A DNA stretch of 21,314 bases from Echinococcus granulosus (taxonomy: Eukaryota; Platyhelminthes; Cestoda; Cyclophyllidea; Taeniidae), in assembly GCF_000524195.1 (NCBI RefSeq), contig NW_020170583.1:72321-93634 (forward strand), given 5' to 3'. Numbering within the stretch: position 1 is the stretch's first letter; each line of letters starts with the position of its first letter. Shown piece after piece: positions 10,741-21,077 of the stretch. Below the pieces are notes generated by a model that had not been told where the DNA came from, did not search any database, and saw only the letters and a program-made list of their open reading frames with translations. A program made the position numbers and the translations under genes.

Positions 10741-10935
10741 CGCAGAGCCCCGATACTCAGCCGAAGACGAAAGAAGACATATTAATTGAACAGAGTATAT
10801 GTAATTAATATAGGATGGTGCTTGAGAATATTGGCATGGCCCAGGGTCAGCCCACACAGCGAAGACAGAAGGACAAAGTGTCTGAGTGGTCTCATTAAAA
10901 AAACTGAGAGTTAAACAAGCTACCAACGAATTACC
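10741..10935 (-). mobile_element. LTR copy B1 (about 195 bp)
   Basis: It aligns along its length with B2 and more loosely with A1-A3. Shared parts are a GGGCCATGCCAAT-like box, an AT-rich TATA-like centre, and the 3' portion TCTTCTTTCGTCTTC. Leader sequence shared with B2 follows its 3' end (GGATCTTA… and a GATGATAAAC-like stretch), so it is a 5' LTR. Confidence 0.65.
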
Positions 10936-12350
10936 TAGGTATATAGAATTATCGTGCCTCATACACATAAATATACACACACCCTCCCTGTAATGCATTA
11001 TAAACACAAGCCTACACACATTACATTTATATACGAAAATGTCAACAAATGCACGCATAAATGTTTTTTTTCCCGATAAATATTTGACTCACACAAACCC
11101 ATAAGCATCTGTACAATTAACTAGCGCAAAATACCTCCACCCAGACACTTATAAACGGGTATTATATTTCGTAATTACATCAATTCATACCCAAATATGT
11201 ATATGCGCAGTTTTAATGCAAAAATATATATATTTACGCATACACGCAATCATGTGTAGTTTAGTGATAAGAAATGCACTCATAAATACATTAATTTGTG
11301 CACAAAACTTGTCTAGTACAATAAACATTCATTGATGAAAACGCATTTAGGTGCTACTCTGATAATGCAAACCAAAGACTCATACCACTACTCACAATTA
11401 AATTAACTATTGTAAAACAAGCAAGTACAAATATATTTGAATAAGCTCATATTATCCAGTGCAAAATACTTAAACACACATATTTATGTGTATCCCACCG
11501 TATAAATGCATTCAGTCGTGCACCTATGCATATATTTATATGTGCTCAAATTGGATAATTTAAAATAAATCCACGCATACACCTAGTAAACCATTTATAA
11601 CTTGGCTAATAAAAAATACAAGCACACGAAAAACCTTCCGATATACCCTTACGCAGTAATGTGAAATATATTCAAGCATAAGCATATATATTGGTGAAAT
11701 TTTACCAAAAGTAATACATTTAGACATACAGGTACAAAAAGTATGTTTAATTTCATTAATAAACAACTCATCCACAAATATTCACAAATGCAAATGCAGG
11801 TATGATGAGTTTTAGCAAAGAAAACGCATTTACACAATCACAAAAATATGTGGCCAGTGTTACTAATAAGTAGACAAATTCACTCATGTACATGTATAAG
11901 TGATTGCAGTAACGCACAAAAATGAAGAGAGTCATGCATACACATATGCGTAACAATATGTCTTATAAAAACATCCCAATATTCATGAATTTATATTCTT
12001 ATTTATGTAAATACAAATAACATACATATAATCACTCGCACACAATCACATTTGCGAAATTTTCCAAACAAAAATAAATCCACACAGTTGCGAAAACAGA
12101 TCCGGGTTAAATTATAATTATACAGAATAAAATCACACATTCACATGTCTACAAATTATCACTGACGCGAAATGTCTTATGCACATACACTTGTGTAAAC
12201 ATATCATATTCACAATAAAATGCGCAAATCTACTTAGTTGAACTAATACATAATATATTTTCACGTATAGAAGTATATAACTAGCTGACAATAAATGCAT
12301 ACAGGCATGTGCTTACTCAATATGGCTAATAAAATTACATAAAAATTTCA
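10936..12350. repeat. Degenerate AT-rich minisatellite, block 1
   Basis: This is a tandem array with a period of about 50 bp, heavily diverged. Recurring words in order are TATGTATGCTCAATTT, A(G/C)CTA(A/G)TGCAAAATA and CATCCAC(A/T)CATACACAT. ORFs across it are translations of the repeat (His/Thr/Ile/Cys-rich) and are not genes. No exon was seen. Confidence 0.65.
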
Positions 12351-12372
12351 CTAACATGCATAAGCACATCCG

Positions 12373-12386
12373 TATATATATATATT
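12373..12386. repeat. (TA)n microsatellite
   Basis: A short TA run sits at the end of the homology between pseudogene copy 2 and the gene, close to the probable duplication junction. Confidence 0.7.
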
Positions 12387-12389
12387 GTC

Positions 12390-12965
12390 AAAGTCGTCTC
12401 TGTGATGGTTTAGAAAACCTTAATGCAGGTGAAAAAGACTACTCAAGATCTTCCTTGCCACCATCACCGCCATGTTTTGACTTCCCGCACTTCAGCGACC
12501 AGATATGTATTTCCTCATTAAGGCAAAATCCTGCATCATTAATCTTTTACCAAATGCAAATGATGCCTCTAAGTCCAACTGTCTATTATTCATAAGTTTG
12601 CTATCCTTTTATCGCAGCGCATAAATCGGAATTTCCTAAAGCCAATGAAATGTCCCTATTCCAAATAAAGGTAAGCGAAATGACCAGCTACTTGTCTCAC
12701 CTCTCAAGATCCACTATTTTAAGGGTCAAGGACAGCTTGGACACCTCAACATGCTCATCGTGGTCGAATGCAATGCGAATCCAGATGCACGGGTAGCAGT
12801 ATACATGTCCACACGGACCTATTCGAGGCAGAAATGGTCGCTGGTAGCACCGGGCGCACAATGATGGAGGCTGACAGTGCAATTCCACTTTGGTGACATC
12901 ACGCCAATCGATGTCGTCCATTTGACAGCCCCTAACAGCTGAGAGATACGCCATGATCAGCTGAT
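12390..12965 (-). pseudogene. RNF10-like partial copy 2 (decayed following exon, open RING exon)
   Basis: The RING exon (12,701-12,965, 265 bp) keeps its TTTTTCCACAG acceptor, GAGAG|GTGAGA donor, phases and an open frame reading …CARC…CGHVYCYPC…. Two small deletions relative to copy 1 (2 bp and 1 bp) shift the frame across the last zinc pair, so CPSCGRP becomes VSKLSLT and two ligands are lost. Below 12,650 the sequence equivalent to the next exon is recognisable (…KFRFMRCDKR…, …SAGSQ…MVARKILS…) but has internal deletions and stops. Homology ends near 12,385, so the mini-intron and later exons are missing. It cannot encode the full protein alone; use of the RING exon as an alternative exon is not excluded. 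Confidence 0.8.
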
Positions 12966-12979
12966 CTGTGGAAAAATAA

Positions 12980-13730
12980 ATATGCCTCCAAGGGAAAACC
13001 AAAGTGACGCAGATGCATTCAGTCAAAACAAAATTTTTCGCCAGTGTATAAATATTTTAGCAAATTCACACCATTTCTAAATCAAAACAATTTTCGCATA
13101 AAATAATTTTCAAAATAAAAACGTCTTTTAGCATTCTATTTAATACTAGTAATGCTTAAAAACCTAAAATATACGATAAATTTAAAGAAAAAATATATTT
13201 ACATCCCCAAATACTAATGTAATCAATTTTTATAAAAAAAATCCAGGTATATTTGCACATATCTGTGTGCGTAAATAAAATGAGAAAATACATCTAAAAT
13301 TACACAAGCATATGGATGATGCAGTTCACATGTAAAAAATTCATTATCACGTGCTCAAACACGTAAATATCCTCCACTATATTATTACAAAATGGAACTA
13401 TCCAAGGGCACGCGTACATTTTATAAAATAATCCTCTCATGCCCATTTATCTACCAACATAACAATATATTAAAACTAGGGTGTCAACACAAGTAGATTT
13501 TCCTTTAACTAAAATACCTTCTGAAATACACCACAGATGCTTCTCCTAACTATTGAGAGTAATCCTCTCAGACAAAAGCATACCAGTATGCACAATTGAC
13601 TGTTGGAAATTACAATCACTAATGCAAACATATATCCGAACAATTTCAATGATACAGAATACACGCTCCCACTGCATTACTAATACCCACTTCGGTTCCT
13701 TCATAAAAAATGCCCAACATGCACGCCTAT
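12980..13730. repeat. AT-rich intron and minisatellite, unit 2
   Basis: This is AT-rich sequence with degenerate minisatellite words (GCACATATCTGTGTGCGTAAAT, CACGTGCTCAAACACG). It resembles the sequence after copy 3 only in patches. No gene. Confidence 0.5.
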
Positions 13731-13919
13731 TGTAGGGTCCCGAGACTTCTCTGAAGACGAAAGAAGACATGATACTCGGGTGGAATACATATATTCGGCA
13801 CAGAGAAGGTATTTGGACTACTGGCATAGGCCAAAGGCCACCCCACCCGGCTTGGTACAAAGGCCAAGTCAAAGGTTGCTCCCCTCAAATACCCAGAGGT
13901 AAACATCCATCGTATTACA
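13731..13919 (-). mobile_element. Solo LTR copy A2 (189 bp)
   Basis: It has TGTA…TACA ends: + strand TGTAGGGTCCCGAGAC…CGTATTACA. It shares a CATATATTC TATA-like motif and GAAGACGAAAGAAGACA with A3. Minisatellite sequence lies on both sides and no internal region follows directly, so it appears to be a solo LTR. The base context CCTAT just left of it resembles that of A1 and A3. Confidence 0.72.
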
Positions 13920-14229
13920 CCGACATACAAGTTTTCAATTTCACTAATGCACAATACATACACGCATTTACGTACATGGATGAAAATGTCATCAACACCG
14001 TAGCAAGTTCATTGTTTCCTTCCCTCTTTAACCCTTCTGAACGACCAGACTGATATGATAGGGCATATTTATTGATACTCTTTAAAGAATGGAAACGTGC
14101 TAAACAGTGTGTGTCTTTCCGACTCTAGTCTTCTCTGTAGACTTTTGACAACTCCCATGCAATGAGGTTTTGTATTTTCTGGTTTATTAAATAAAGGCTT
14201 TTAGTAAACAAAATATGCATTACACAGCC
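13920..14229. repeat. Minisatellite remnant and unassigned sequence
   Basis: The first 70 bp are minisatellite (CACTAATGCACAATACATACACGC). The rest may be a diverged 3' LTR: on the - strand GAGGGGG is followed by TGTGTAATGC, similar to the TGTAATGCG start of B2, then TTTATTTAATAAA. The match is too weak to define ends. Confidence 0.35.
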
Positions 14230-14829
14230 CCCTCGTTGTTTTGAATCCAGTCTCCGCTGCACACCATATGGGTGGTCCCCAAAAATGCCATCTGGGATTG
14301 GTTCTTCTTCCTTTACTACATCAGTTTTAACTCTACATCCGATTGGTGGTGCACTTTTGCACGGTTGCGTCGTGTTGTGCTGAGCAGCGATTGGTTGTGC
14401 AGTGCGCATGAGGCGATTAGTAGAAGACATTCACCACTCGGAATGCATCCTTGCTACACTCGAGGTGGAACTTGCAGAGTAGTCTTGGAGGAAGGGTGAA
14501 ACCGGCCTGTGTAGTTGTACTAGATCCCCTTCTCGGTAGAGGCTAGTCTAGCTGTTTGTCATGATATTTCTTCTGCCTGATATATGACGGTGGTAAGTGC
14601 TTACGTGCGATATTGAAAGGTTTCGAGTACATTCTTTCAGTCGCAGTGTGTACCTTAGCACATCGGTAGTTGGTGCCTTCGTGTTTGGTTAGAAGATACC
14701 GGGAGCTACTCCAGTTTCACTTCTCCCAGCATGTGCACATTTTCTCCCTTTACTGAGGTTTATCATTCGGTAGTAGAAATCAGGACTGATTGGCCCTAAG
14801 ATCCAGTTAGCATTCTGCCGCCACTATTG
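14230..14829 (-). pseudogene. Ty3/Gypsy element remnant: leader plus integrase C-terminal tail
   Basis: Reading down from LTR B2 on the - strand, a leader of about 150 bp is followed by a decayed integrase C-terminal region. At about 14,660-14,560 it reads …FNIARKHL…RQKKYHDKQLD then a stop; at 14,530-14,500 in a second frame DLVQLHRPVSP; and at 14,478-14,420 in a third frame CKFHLECSKDAFRVVNV. The three pieces match, in order, the 'QK-x-YYD-x(2)-V', 'GDLVWLH-P' and 'KFH-x-W-x-GPFRVV' blocks at the integrase C-terminus of Ty3/Gypsy polyproteins. One stop and two frameshifts break it, and gag, RT, RNase H and most of integrase are deleted. A possible polypurine tract (GAGGGGG) lies at about 14,230. 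Confidence 0.68.
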
Positions 14830-15023
14830 TGTAGCCCCGAGACTCCCCTGGAGAGGGAAGAAGATATATTAATCAGGCAAAATATGCCTAATAAATATAG
14901 GGTAGAGATTGAGGCAACTGGCATGGCCCAGGACCGCCCTACACAGCGAAGACAAAAGGACGAAATGCCTAAGTGCTCCCTATAACAAAACCGAGAGTTA
15001 AGCAAAGAAACTAACGCATTACA
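14830..15023 (-). mobile_element. LTR copy B2 (194 bp), 5' LTR
   Basis: On the - strand it begins TGTAATGCG and ends GGGGCTACA, the TG…CA form of an LTR. It carries GGGCCATGCCA, an ATTTATTAGG AT-rich centre and the TCTTC-rich 3' part seen in the other copies. TGGCGGCAG and a leader shared with B1 follow. Minisatellite begins immediately at the other end. Confidence 0.72.
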
Positions 15024-16490
15024 CATTTATGTAGAATTTCCTTATATAGCACAAATTACCTCTTACACATAAATTTTACTTACCGTTTTATTGATGCAAA
15101 ATAATTATAAGCGTTCTTGAATAACACATTTAAATACAAAGACTTCTACAAATGCGCACATCTATATATGCTCCACTTCCCTATAAAAATTTTACTTATA
15201 AAAACTTGTCCGTATGTGTATTATTAACTTGCATAAAATACGTTCGTTCAGATGCATACGTACAGCCATTACCTTGAAAAGCACAACCACATATGTGGAA
15301 ATATTTGTACACGATTTTACCCCAAAAATATGCCCACGCATGCTTGCCAAAGCATGTGTACAATACCAAGAATGCAACATATAGCACCTAAAACATGTGT
15401 AAATATTGTAAAAGTAGTGATAGTAGTAATAAAATCACACACAGCCTACGCATGTATGCTCAATTATACTTACACAAAATGTATCAATACATACAAGCAT
15501 ACAAATTAAATTTATCCAATCCAAGCATGCTCAAGTTAATAAAACATAAACACTTACTGATGCTGGATGCATTCACACATACAGGGGTAAATTTATGTAT
15601 GCACATTCGATCATACTGATATATATTATAATCACGCACACATGCATATAAATCTGCATATGTGGGTTAGAAATTTTCATAGATCCCAATACACACACAC
15701 ACACGCATATTTATGTGCATGCCAAACCGCAATAACGGACAACTCACCTATAAACAATTAGAAATATGAATGTGAAATAACAAGTTTTAAGAAAAACTAC
15801 GACCGCACCATCACGCCTTTGTGCACTTAATTTTACTAGTTCATGACACAAAGACACATTCACAAATAAAAATAAGTGTGCCTAAATTTAAGTGCACGCA
15901 ACAAAAGAGGAAGGTTGGGCTTATATAAAAAATTTTGCTAACAAAAAAAGTATATTCACACATACACGAATCCACATTCTCAATCGTATAAACACAAATA
16001 GCATCCATATAATCATGCATAAAAAATATACTCTACATTTTACTGACACAAAAAAGAGTCCACACTTTCACACATCCCTGATAAAGAACTCACGCTTACA
16101 AATCAAAAATAAAACTCACACATTAACGAGCAAAGATACATCATTAAATAATGTAACACAGGATGCATCCACATATACACTGAAACGGAAAGCATCTGCA
16201 CACGCTCATCTATGCATATAATTTACAAAAACATAATGTATTTACAGATATCCGAACATATTATGCGTGCTCAATTATACTAGTGCATAATATATTTATA
16301 CATACCCATAAACACAACAAATTTTACTTGCAACCATTGCATGCAGAAATTAACGCAAATATAAACTCAATCTGACGAATAGAAAGCACTTCAAAAAGAC
16401 ACGCGCAGATATAAATGCAATTATAATAATGCACAACCCTTCCACAGGCACCCGAATGTATATATGTATGGATATACATAAATAATTAAG
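15024..16490. repeat. Degenerate AT-rich minisatellite, block 2
   Basis: This has the same word order and roughly 50-bp period as block 1 (for example GTATGCTCAATTATACTTACACAAAATGTATCAATACATACAAGC). It includes an (AC)7 run at 15,691-15,704. The 109-codon + strand ORF at 15,892-16,221 is Thr/His/Lys/Ile-rich repeat translation and not a gene. Confidence 0.65.
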
Positions 16491-16509
16491 CTCCAAATCG
16501 TTTAAAATT

Positions 16510-17245
16510 TCCAAAGTATGGCTTTCCGCCACGTCTTATCGTCGGTTGCCAGCACGTAGGAATATGCCATAAACGTGTAGTTCTATAACAAATTAATTTA
16601 AAGACACCAAGCATACCGAGACTCTGTTTTGTGCGGCGGTCGAACTCGTTTTTATTATCTTTTGCCAAATTATTTTTCTGATGTCAAAAACCACTCAAGA
16701 TGTCCTCTGCCATTACAAATATGATGCCTTGATTTCTCGAAATTCACCGCTTTGATGTGTATTATCCCACCGATGTGATATTCTGTCGGATCAGATGCGA
16801 AATACTACTTCTATTGCCTCCACCAAATGATAGTCATATCTCGTGGTTTAAATACCTTGTACACATGAGTGCAGCATTCTTTTGCCCTGCACATAAATTT
16901 TTATTTCACAAGGGCGACAGCTGACTGAAATATCCCTATTCCAAATAAAGGTTAGTAAAGTGGCCAGCTACTTGTCTCACCTCTCAAGATCCACTATTTT
17001 AAGGGTTAAGGACAGCTTGGACACCTCAACACGCTCATCATGGTTAAATGTAATGCGAATCCAGATGCACCGGTAGCAGTATACATGTCCACACGGACCT
17101 ATTCGAGGCAGAAATGGCCGCTGATAGCACCGGGCGCACAATGAGGGAGGCTGAGAGTGCAATTCCACTTTGGTGACATCACGCCAATCGATGTCGTCCA
17201 TTTGACAGCCCCTAACAGCTGAGAGATACGCCATGATCAGCTGAT
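16510..17245 (-). pseudogene. RNF10-like partial copy 3 (decayed following exons, open RING exon)
   Basis: The RING exon (16,981-17,245, 265 bp) has intact acceptor and donor, the same phases, and an open frame differing from copy 2 at about 11 bases. It shares the compensated deletions that remove the last Cys-x2-Cys. Below it, remnants of the next exon (…FMCRAK…), the mini-intron (16,583-16,616, GT…AG kept) and the start of the exon after it (…LH-x-YGIFLRAGNRR then a stop) are recognisable but carry stops and indels. This copy reaches further into the gene than copy 2, so the two have different end points or different later deletions. Confidence 0.8.
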
Positions 17246-17249
17246 CTGT

Positions 17250-17647
17250 GGAAAAATAAATATGCCTCCAAGGAAAAACCAAAGTGACGCAGATACATTT
17301 TGTCAAAACAAAATTTTCAAATAACGTGGTGGGATCTTGTAGTACCATATCAATATTTAAAATCAAAATAATTTTCTTATTAAATAATTTACCCAAAAAT
17401 ATTTAATATAAGTGACGTTTAAGAGCCTAAAATACGCAAAAAAAATATTACGGGGTATAAATTTACTCTGGCTTTAACATTTGGCCGATTCCTGATAAAA
17501 AATTTGTGATAAAAATATATTTACCTTTACAAATATGCATATTACCAATTTTAAGATAAATGTAGTTCTATGCTTATATGCACATATGTATGCACAAACT
17601 TAATAGGGAAATGCATCTTAAATTGCACACACACACATGTGCTATAT
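17250..17647. repeat. AT-rich intron and minisatellite, unit 3
   Basis: The first 50 bp match the sequence upstream of RING copy 2; beyond that the two diverge quickly. AT-rich, with repeat words near 17,560-17,640 and a short CACACACACA run. No gene. Confidence 0.45.
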
Positions 17648-17845
17648 TGTAGCGTCCCGAGACTCCCTGAAGACGAAAGAAGACAAAATACTCGGGCAGA
17701 ATATATATATTCAGCAAGGAGAAGGTGGCCGTGCTATTGGCATGGCCCAAAAGGCCAGCCCACCCAGCGAGGTACAAGGGGGCTAATTCGAAGTACAAAA
17801 GCGGCGCCTCACCAGAACCGAGGGATAAACCACTATCGTATTACA
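17648..17845 (-). mobile_element. Solo LTR copy A3 (198 bp)
   Basis: This is the best-preserved copy. On the - strand it starts TGTAATACG, has a GAATATATATATTC TATA-like motif, then TCTTCTTTCGTCTTCAGG and ends CGCTACA. TG…CA ends and short imperfect inverted repeats (TGTA/TACA) fit an LTR. Minisatellite follows on the 5' side without any internal region. No clear 5-bp target duplication was found. Confidence 0.75.
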
Positions 17846-19760
17846 ACATTTCACAAATAAAAAGTGCTCTATCATATACTTATCCATATGTGCCTGATCC
17901 AGTACGTTACTACAAAATGAAACTTCCCAGAAAACTCTTCCGTATATACAATAATATTTTATACAATGCATCCCTCCTTTCCCATATATGTTAATGCAAA
18001 GCAAATCACCACCTACATAATGCCACTATCAAATATAATACGCCCTAAAATATGCGTACGTATGCTTTACGTAACAATTATAAATGCTCCTCTCAAGCAA
18101 CGCTCATGCGGAAGCTCAATTAACCTATACAAACGGCAATCATTCACACCCATATACTTGTACTCAATTTCAATAATATAAAATTCAACACTCATCCCGT
18201 TTTTAATATTCAATTTAGCTCATTCATAATGCCTACACCCAAATGCCTATTTATGTACGCTCAATTTAACTAATGCAAAATGAACGCAAAAAATCAAAGT
18301 TGTGCATACGCCATTGCACTAATGAAAAATATATCCACCAAAGAACCTTCACATACATGCGTAAAATCAAGTTAGCTAGTTTAAAATATGTTTAAGAATG
18401 CAACAGTGCTAATATCATCAATTAAACATATGGGAAATACTTGCAAAAATAAACATAGTTTTCCACCCCATTGTATTAATCACAAATGTATCCACTCATA
18501 CACCTTTCCTTGTATATGTATGCTTACTTTACCTTATTCAAAGTACATGCCCGCCTCCATAAATTTAAATGCATATATGCAATAAAACTAATATAAGACA
18601 CAAGCATTCGTAAACACATATATGTAAGCCGCATTAGTACAAAATACACTCACTCAGTTTTCTATGCTTGCATATCTGTTGGCAACTCAGCTAACTCAAG
18701 GTAAGTACGCTCTGCCTATTTATGTATTTTCATTTTGACTAGTGCAAATAAGCGCATTTGCGTAAGCCCTATTAAACTGATAGAATTTTATCCACCCGTA
18801 TGCCTATACATATATATATACCTAATTGAAAATACCCGCAATGGATAATTAATTTATTACCAAATTAGCTGACATAAAATCTATGCATAAATAAAGGAGT
18901 TTGCATAAGCCCAGCAAAGCTAGTGCAAAATTCGCTCAGTACTACGTTGATCAGCTTGCAGGTGTTATCAATATAGCTATTTTAATACACACACCCTTAA
19001 CAGTCTCTTTCATTTTCGCATAATATGACGCATGCAAAGTGCACGCAAACATAACAGCACTTTCATATTTCACTATAAAAATATACCTCCGTATATGTAA
19101 AACAGAAGAAATCGTACCCACATTTGTATACACCTCATGGCAAAAATTATTAATTCATACACACATGCACCCACATTTATATGTAAGTGTTTATTCATTT
19201 TAGCTAATTCAAGATACATACCCACATACATACACATGTATATATGCAAAATCTGCTCAAATCAAAATGTACACAAGCATTCAGCAAGTTCATGGGCTAA
19301 CTTCAGCTATTGCAAATTGCCTGTACAAATAAATAAATTTATACATGTCCCACCGCAGTATCACAGAGTGAATCCATTCATATACATATACATTTATGTT
19401 AATCCTCATTTCTACTAATTCAAAATAATTTACACATACATATATTTGTACAAACTCAATTTGTCCAACGCAAACTGCATGCACATCCAAAGGCATTTAC
19501 ATATTCTCTATTGTAAGGATACAAAATGCATCCTTACTCACATCTTCACACATAAAAAAGGTCCCATTTAGCTGTTCCAATTTGCAAACATGCTTACATC
19601 TAGTTTGAGGCAGCAAATTTTATGGATATATAATACATACATTTCTAACTCCATTTTTATGCAATATATTGCACTGATACGAAACACATCCACTCACACA
19701 TCTATGCCTTCATAAGCATGCTCAATTTTCTTGACATAAAACAGATCCAATGATCATGGC
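17846..19760. repeat. Degenerate AT-rich minisatellite, block 3
   Basis: This is the longest array. A unit boundary is visible at about 18,214-18,265, where CAATTTAGCTCATTCATAAT recurs as CAATTTAACTAATGCAAAAT after 51 bp. A short (TA)n lies near 18,809-18,820. No exon or LTR was recognised inside; the array stops near 19,760, where sequence becomes unique. Confidence 0.65.
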
Positions 19761-20900
19761 TTTTACACATGTGTTTGTGGGGTATAGGCGGTGAGGCGGA
19801 TAGGCAGGTAGCTAGACTGTTAGCTCCCTTCTGTAAACACCTTCTGCGACATCAAGCAAGGGAATTAAAAATTGTTTATTTATTTAATAATTTTAACGCA
19901 AGGAAAAACGCATTTTTACTATCTTTCCTCTATCTCATTTGCTTTACTAGAGTATAAATCGTAGGTGTTATTCAATTTTTTTAAACTTACCGTCAGATGG
20001 GAGGGATTTAAGCATACTAGGAGAGCCGCTTTTTATTCTATCAAAGTGGGTATTAACAGGCCATAGCATTTCCTTAAAGTGGGCACATTTGTTCGTATTC
20101 TCCATCAGGTACTAGGAATGCTGCTGGAAGATGTACAGAAGGCTTTGTAGTTACTGCGTTGGATCAAATACCCAGCTCCTGTTATTTTTTTGAAAATAGT
20201 CCTTTTTAAATGTTTGCCAAATGTCTCAAAAATATTTACCTATCAGTGCAATCGGACACGACCACCAAATCGTCAAATGAAATAAAAAAGCAAAAATCTG
20301 CGATTTACAAAAATCTTTTTAAAAGAATGTAAAAAAGAGGAAGATAATATTATTCCGCTTAAAGAGTGCAACTTTTTGTGAGTAAATTGGTAGCATTTCG
20401 GTATCCGCATATAAGCCGGAAAGGCACACTCTCCTCCAATGTAAGGGAGGTCGAATGACGTGGATTGGCTTCCTTACTGCAGTAGATAAACGGACAGGCC
20501 ACATCGTGCCACAAACGAAATGATTTCGTTAAGAACATGTGAACATGTGACTCGCAGCTGTGTACATTCATACACCCATAGAATATTGTCAAAGAATGAA
20601 AAAACTCAACCAGTTCTCATATACCCATTGACAGTACCCAACTTTGTGAACAACATTTGTACACTACTGACGCCTGTGATGTCTATGTGAAAGCACATGA
20701 CAGTGTCATGCTCCGCAATGGTAGCGTGGAAAGGGGAGCCTGACTAATGGCATCAATGGACCAGTTTGACACGTCAGTCAAATATGAACCAGCAGAGCCT
20801 CTGTAAGTTGGACTGGCTGAGCTGGCGAATAACATGGAACTGAGAGCTGAAAAAATGTCCACATATTCACACTGGAAAGAGCTGTCGAGCTGGAGGTTAA
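19761..20900. other. Unique sequence, no gene recognised
   Basis: Composition returns to that of the left end of the window. ORFs are short and overlap in several frames. No N-terminal exon of the RNF10-like gene could be recognised here on the - strand. Confidence 0.45.
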
Positions 20901-21077
20901 ACAAGCGTTAGCACTTGGTCCTTCCTTCATCATGCTCAGCAGACCACTACCGTGGGTCACGTAGACCTCATCCCGGACACCGGCACAGAATGCAACATTG
21001 TATACTGTGTTTGGCTGCTGTTTCGACTGTCTGTAAAAGCACATGATATGACAACTGAATTATTATGGGTTTGTTGA
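20901..21077 (+). other. Short ORF with Asp-Thr-Gly motif (possible retroelement protease remnant)
   Basis: A 58-codon open stretch contains VGHVDLIPDTGTECNIV. Asp-Thr-Gly followed by a small or polar residue and a hydrophobic strand is how an aspartic protease active site reads in LTR-element polyproteins. There is no start codon, no CCHC zinc knuckle before it and no RT after it, and - strand frames over the same bases are also open. Treat as a hint only. Confidence 0.18.

Noticed and set aside
12966..13026. N-terminal extension of the copy 2 RING ORF above the acceptor
   Set aside because: The open frame simply runs through the intron acceptor. The same bases in copy 1 are pyrimidine-rich intron ending in AG, so this is not coding.
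13546..13872. 108-codon - strand ORF across LTR A2
   Set aside because: It covers LTR sequence; related ORFs in A3 differ in frame and composition. Not a protein gene.
13731..15023. A2 and B2 as the two LTRs of one element
   Set aside because: Minisatellite lies directly beside A2 where the polypurine tract should be, and a better polypurine-like run is 300 bp away at about 14,230. I treat A2 as a solo LTR.
15892..16221. 109-codon + strand ORF
   Set aside because: It is a translation of the minisatellite (Thr/His/Ile/Lys-rich), with no start context or domain.
17246..17396. Longer N-terminal extension of the copy 3 RING ORF (139 codons in all)
   Set aside because: Same reason: it reads through the acceptor into AT-rich intron. 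The added residues share nothing with RNF10.
10936..19760. CRISPR-like or telomeric array
   Set aside because: Repeats are degenerate with no constant repeat/unique spacer alternation, and there are no TTAGGG-type runs. This is an intronic minisatellite in a eukaryotic gene.
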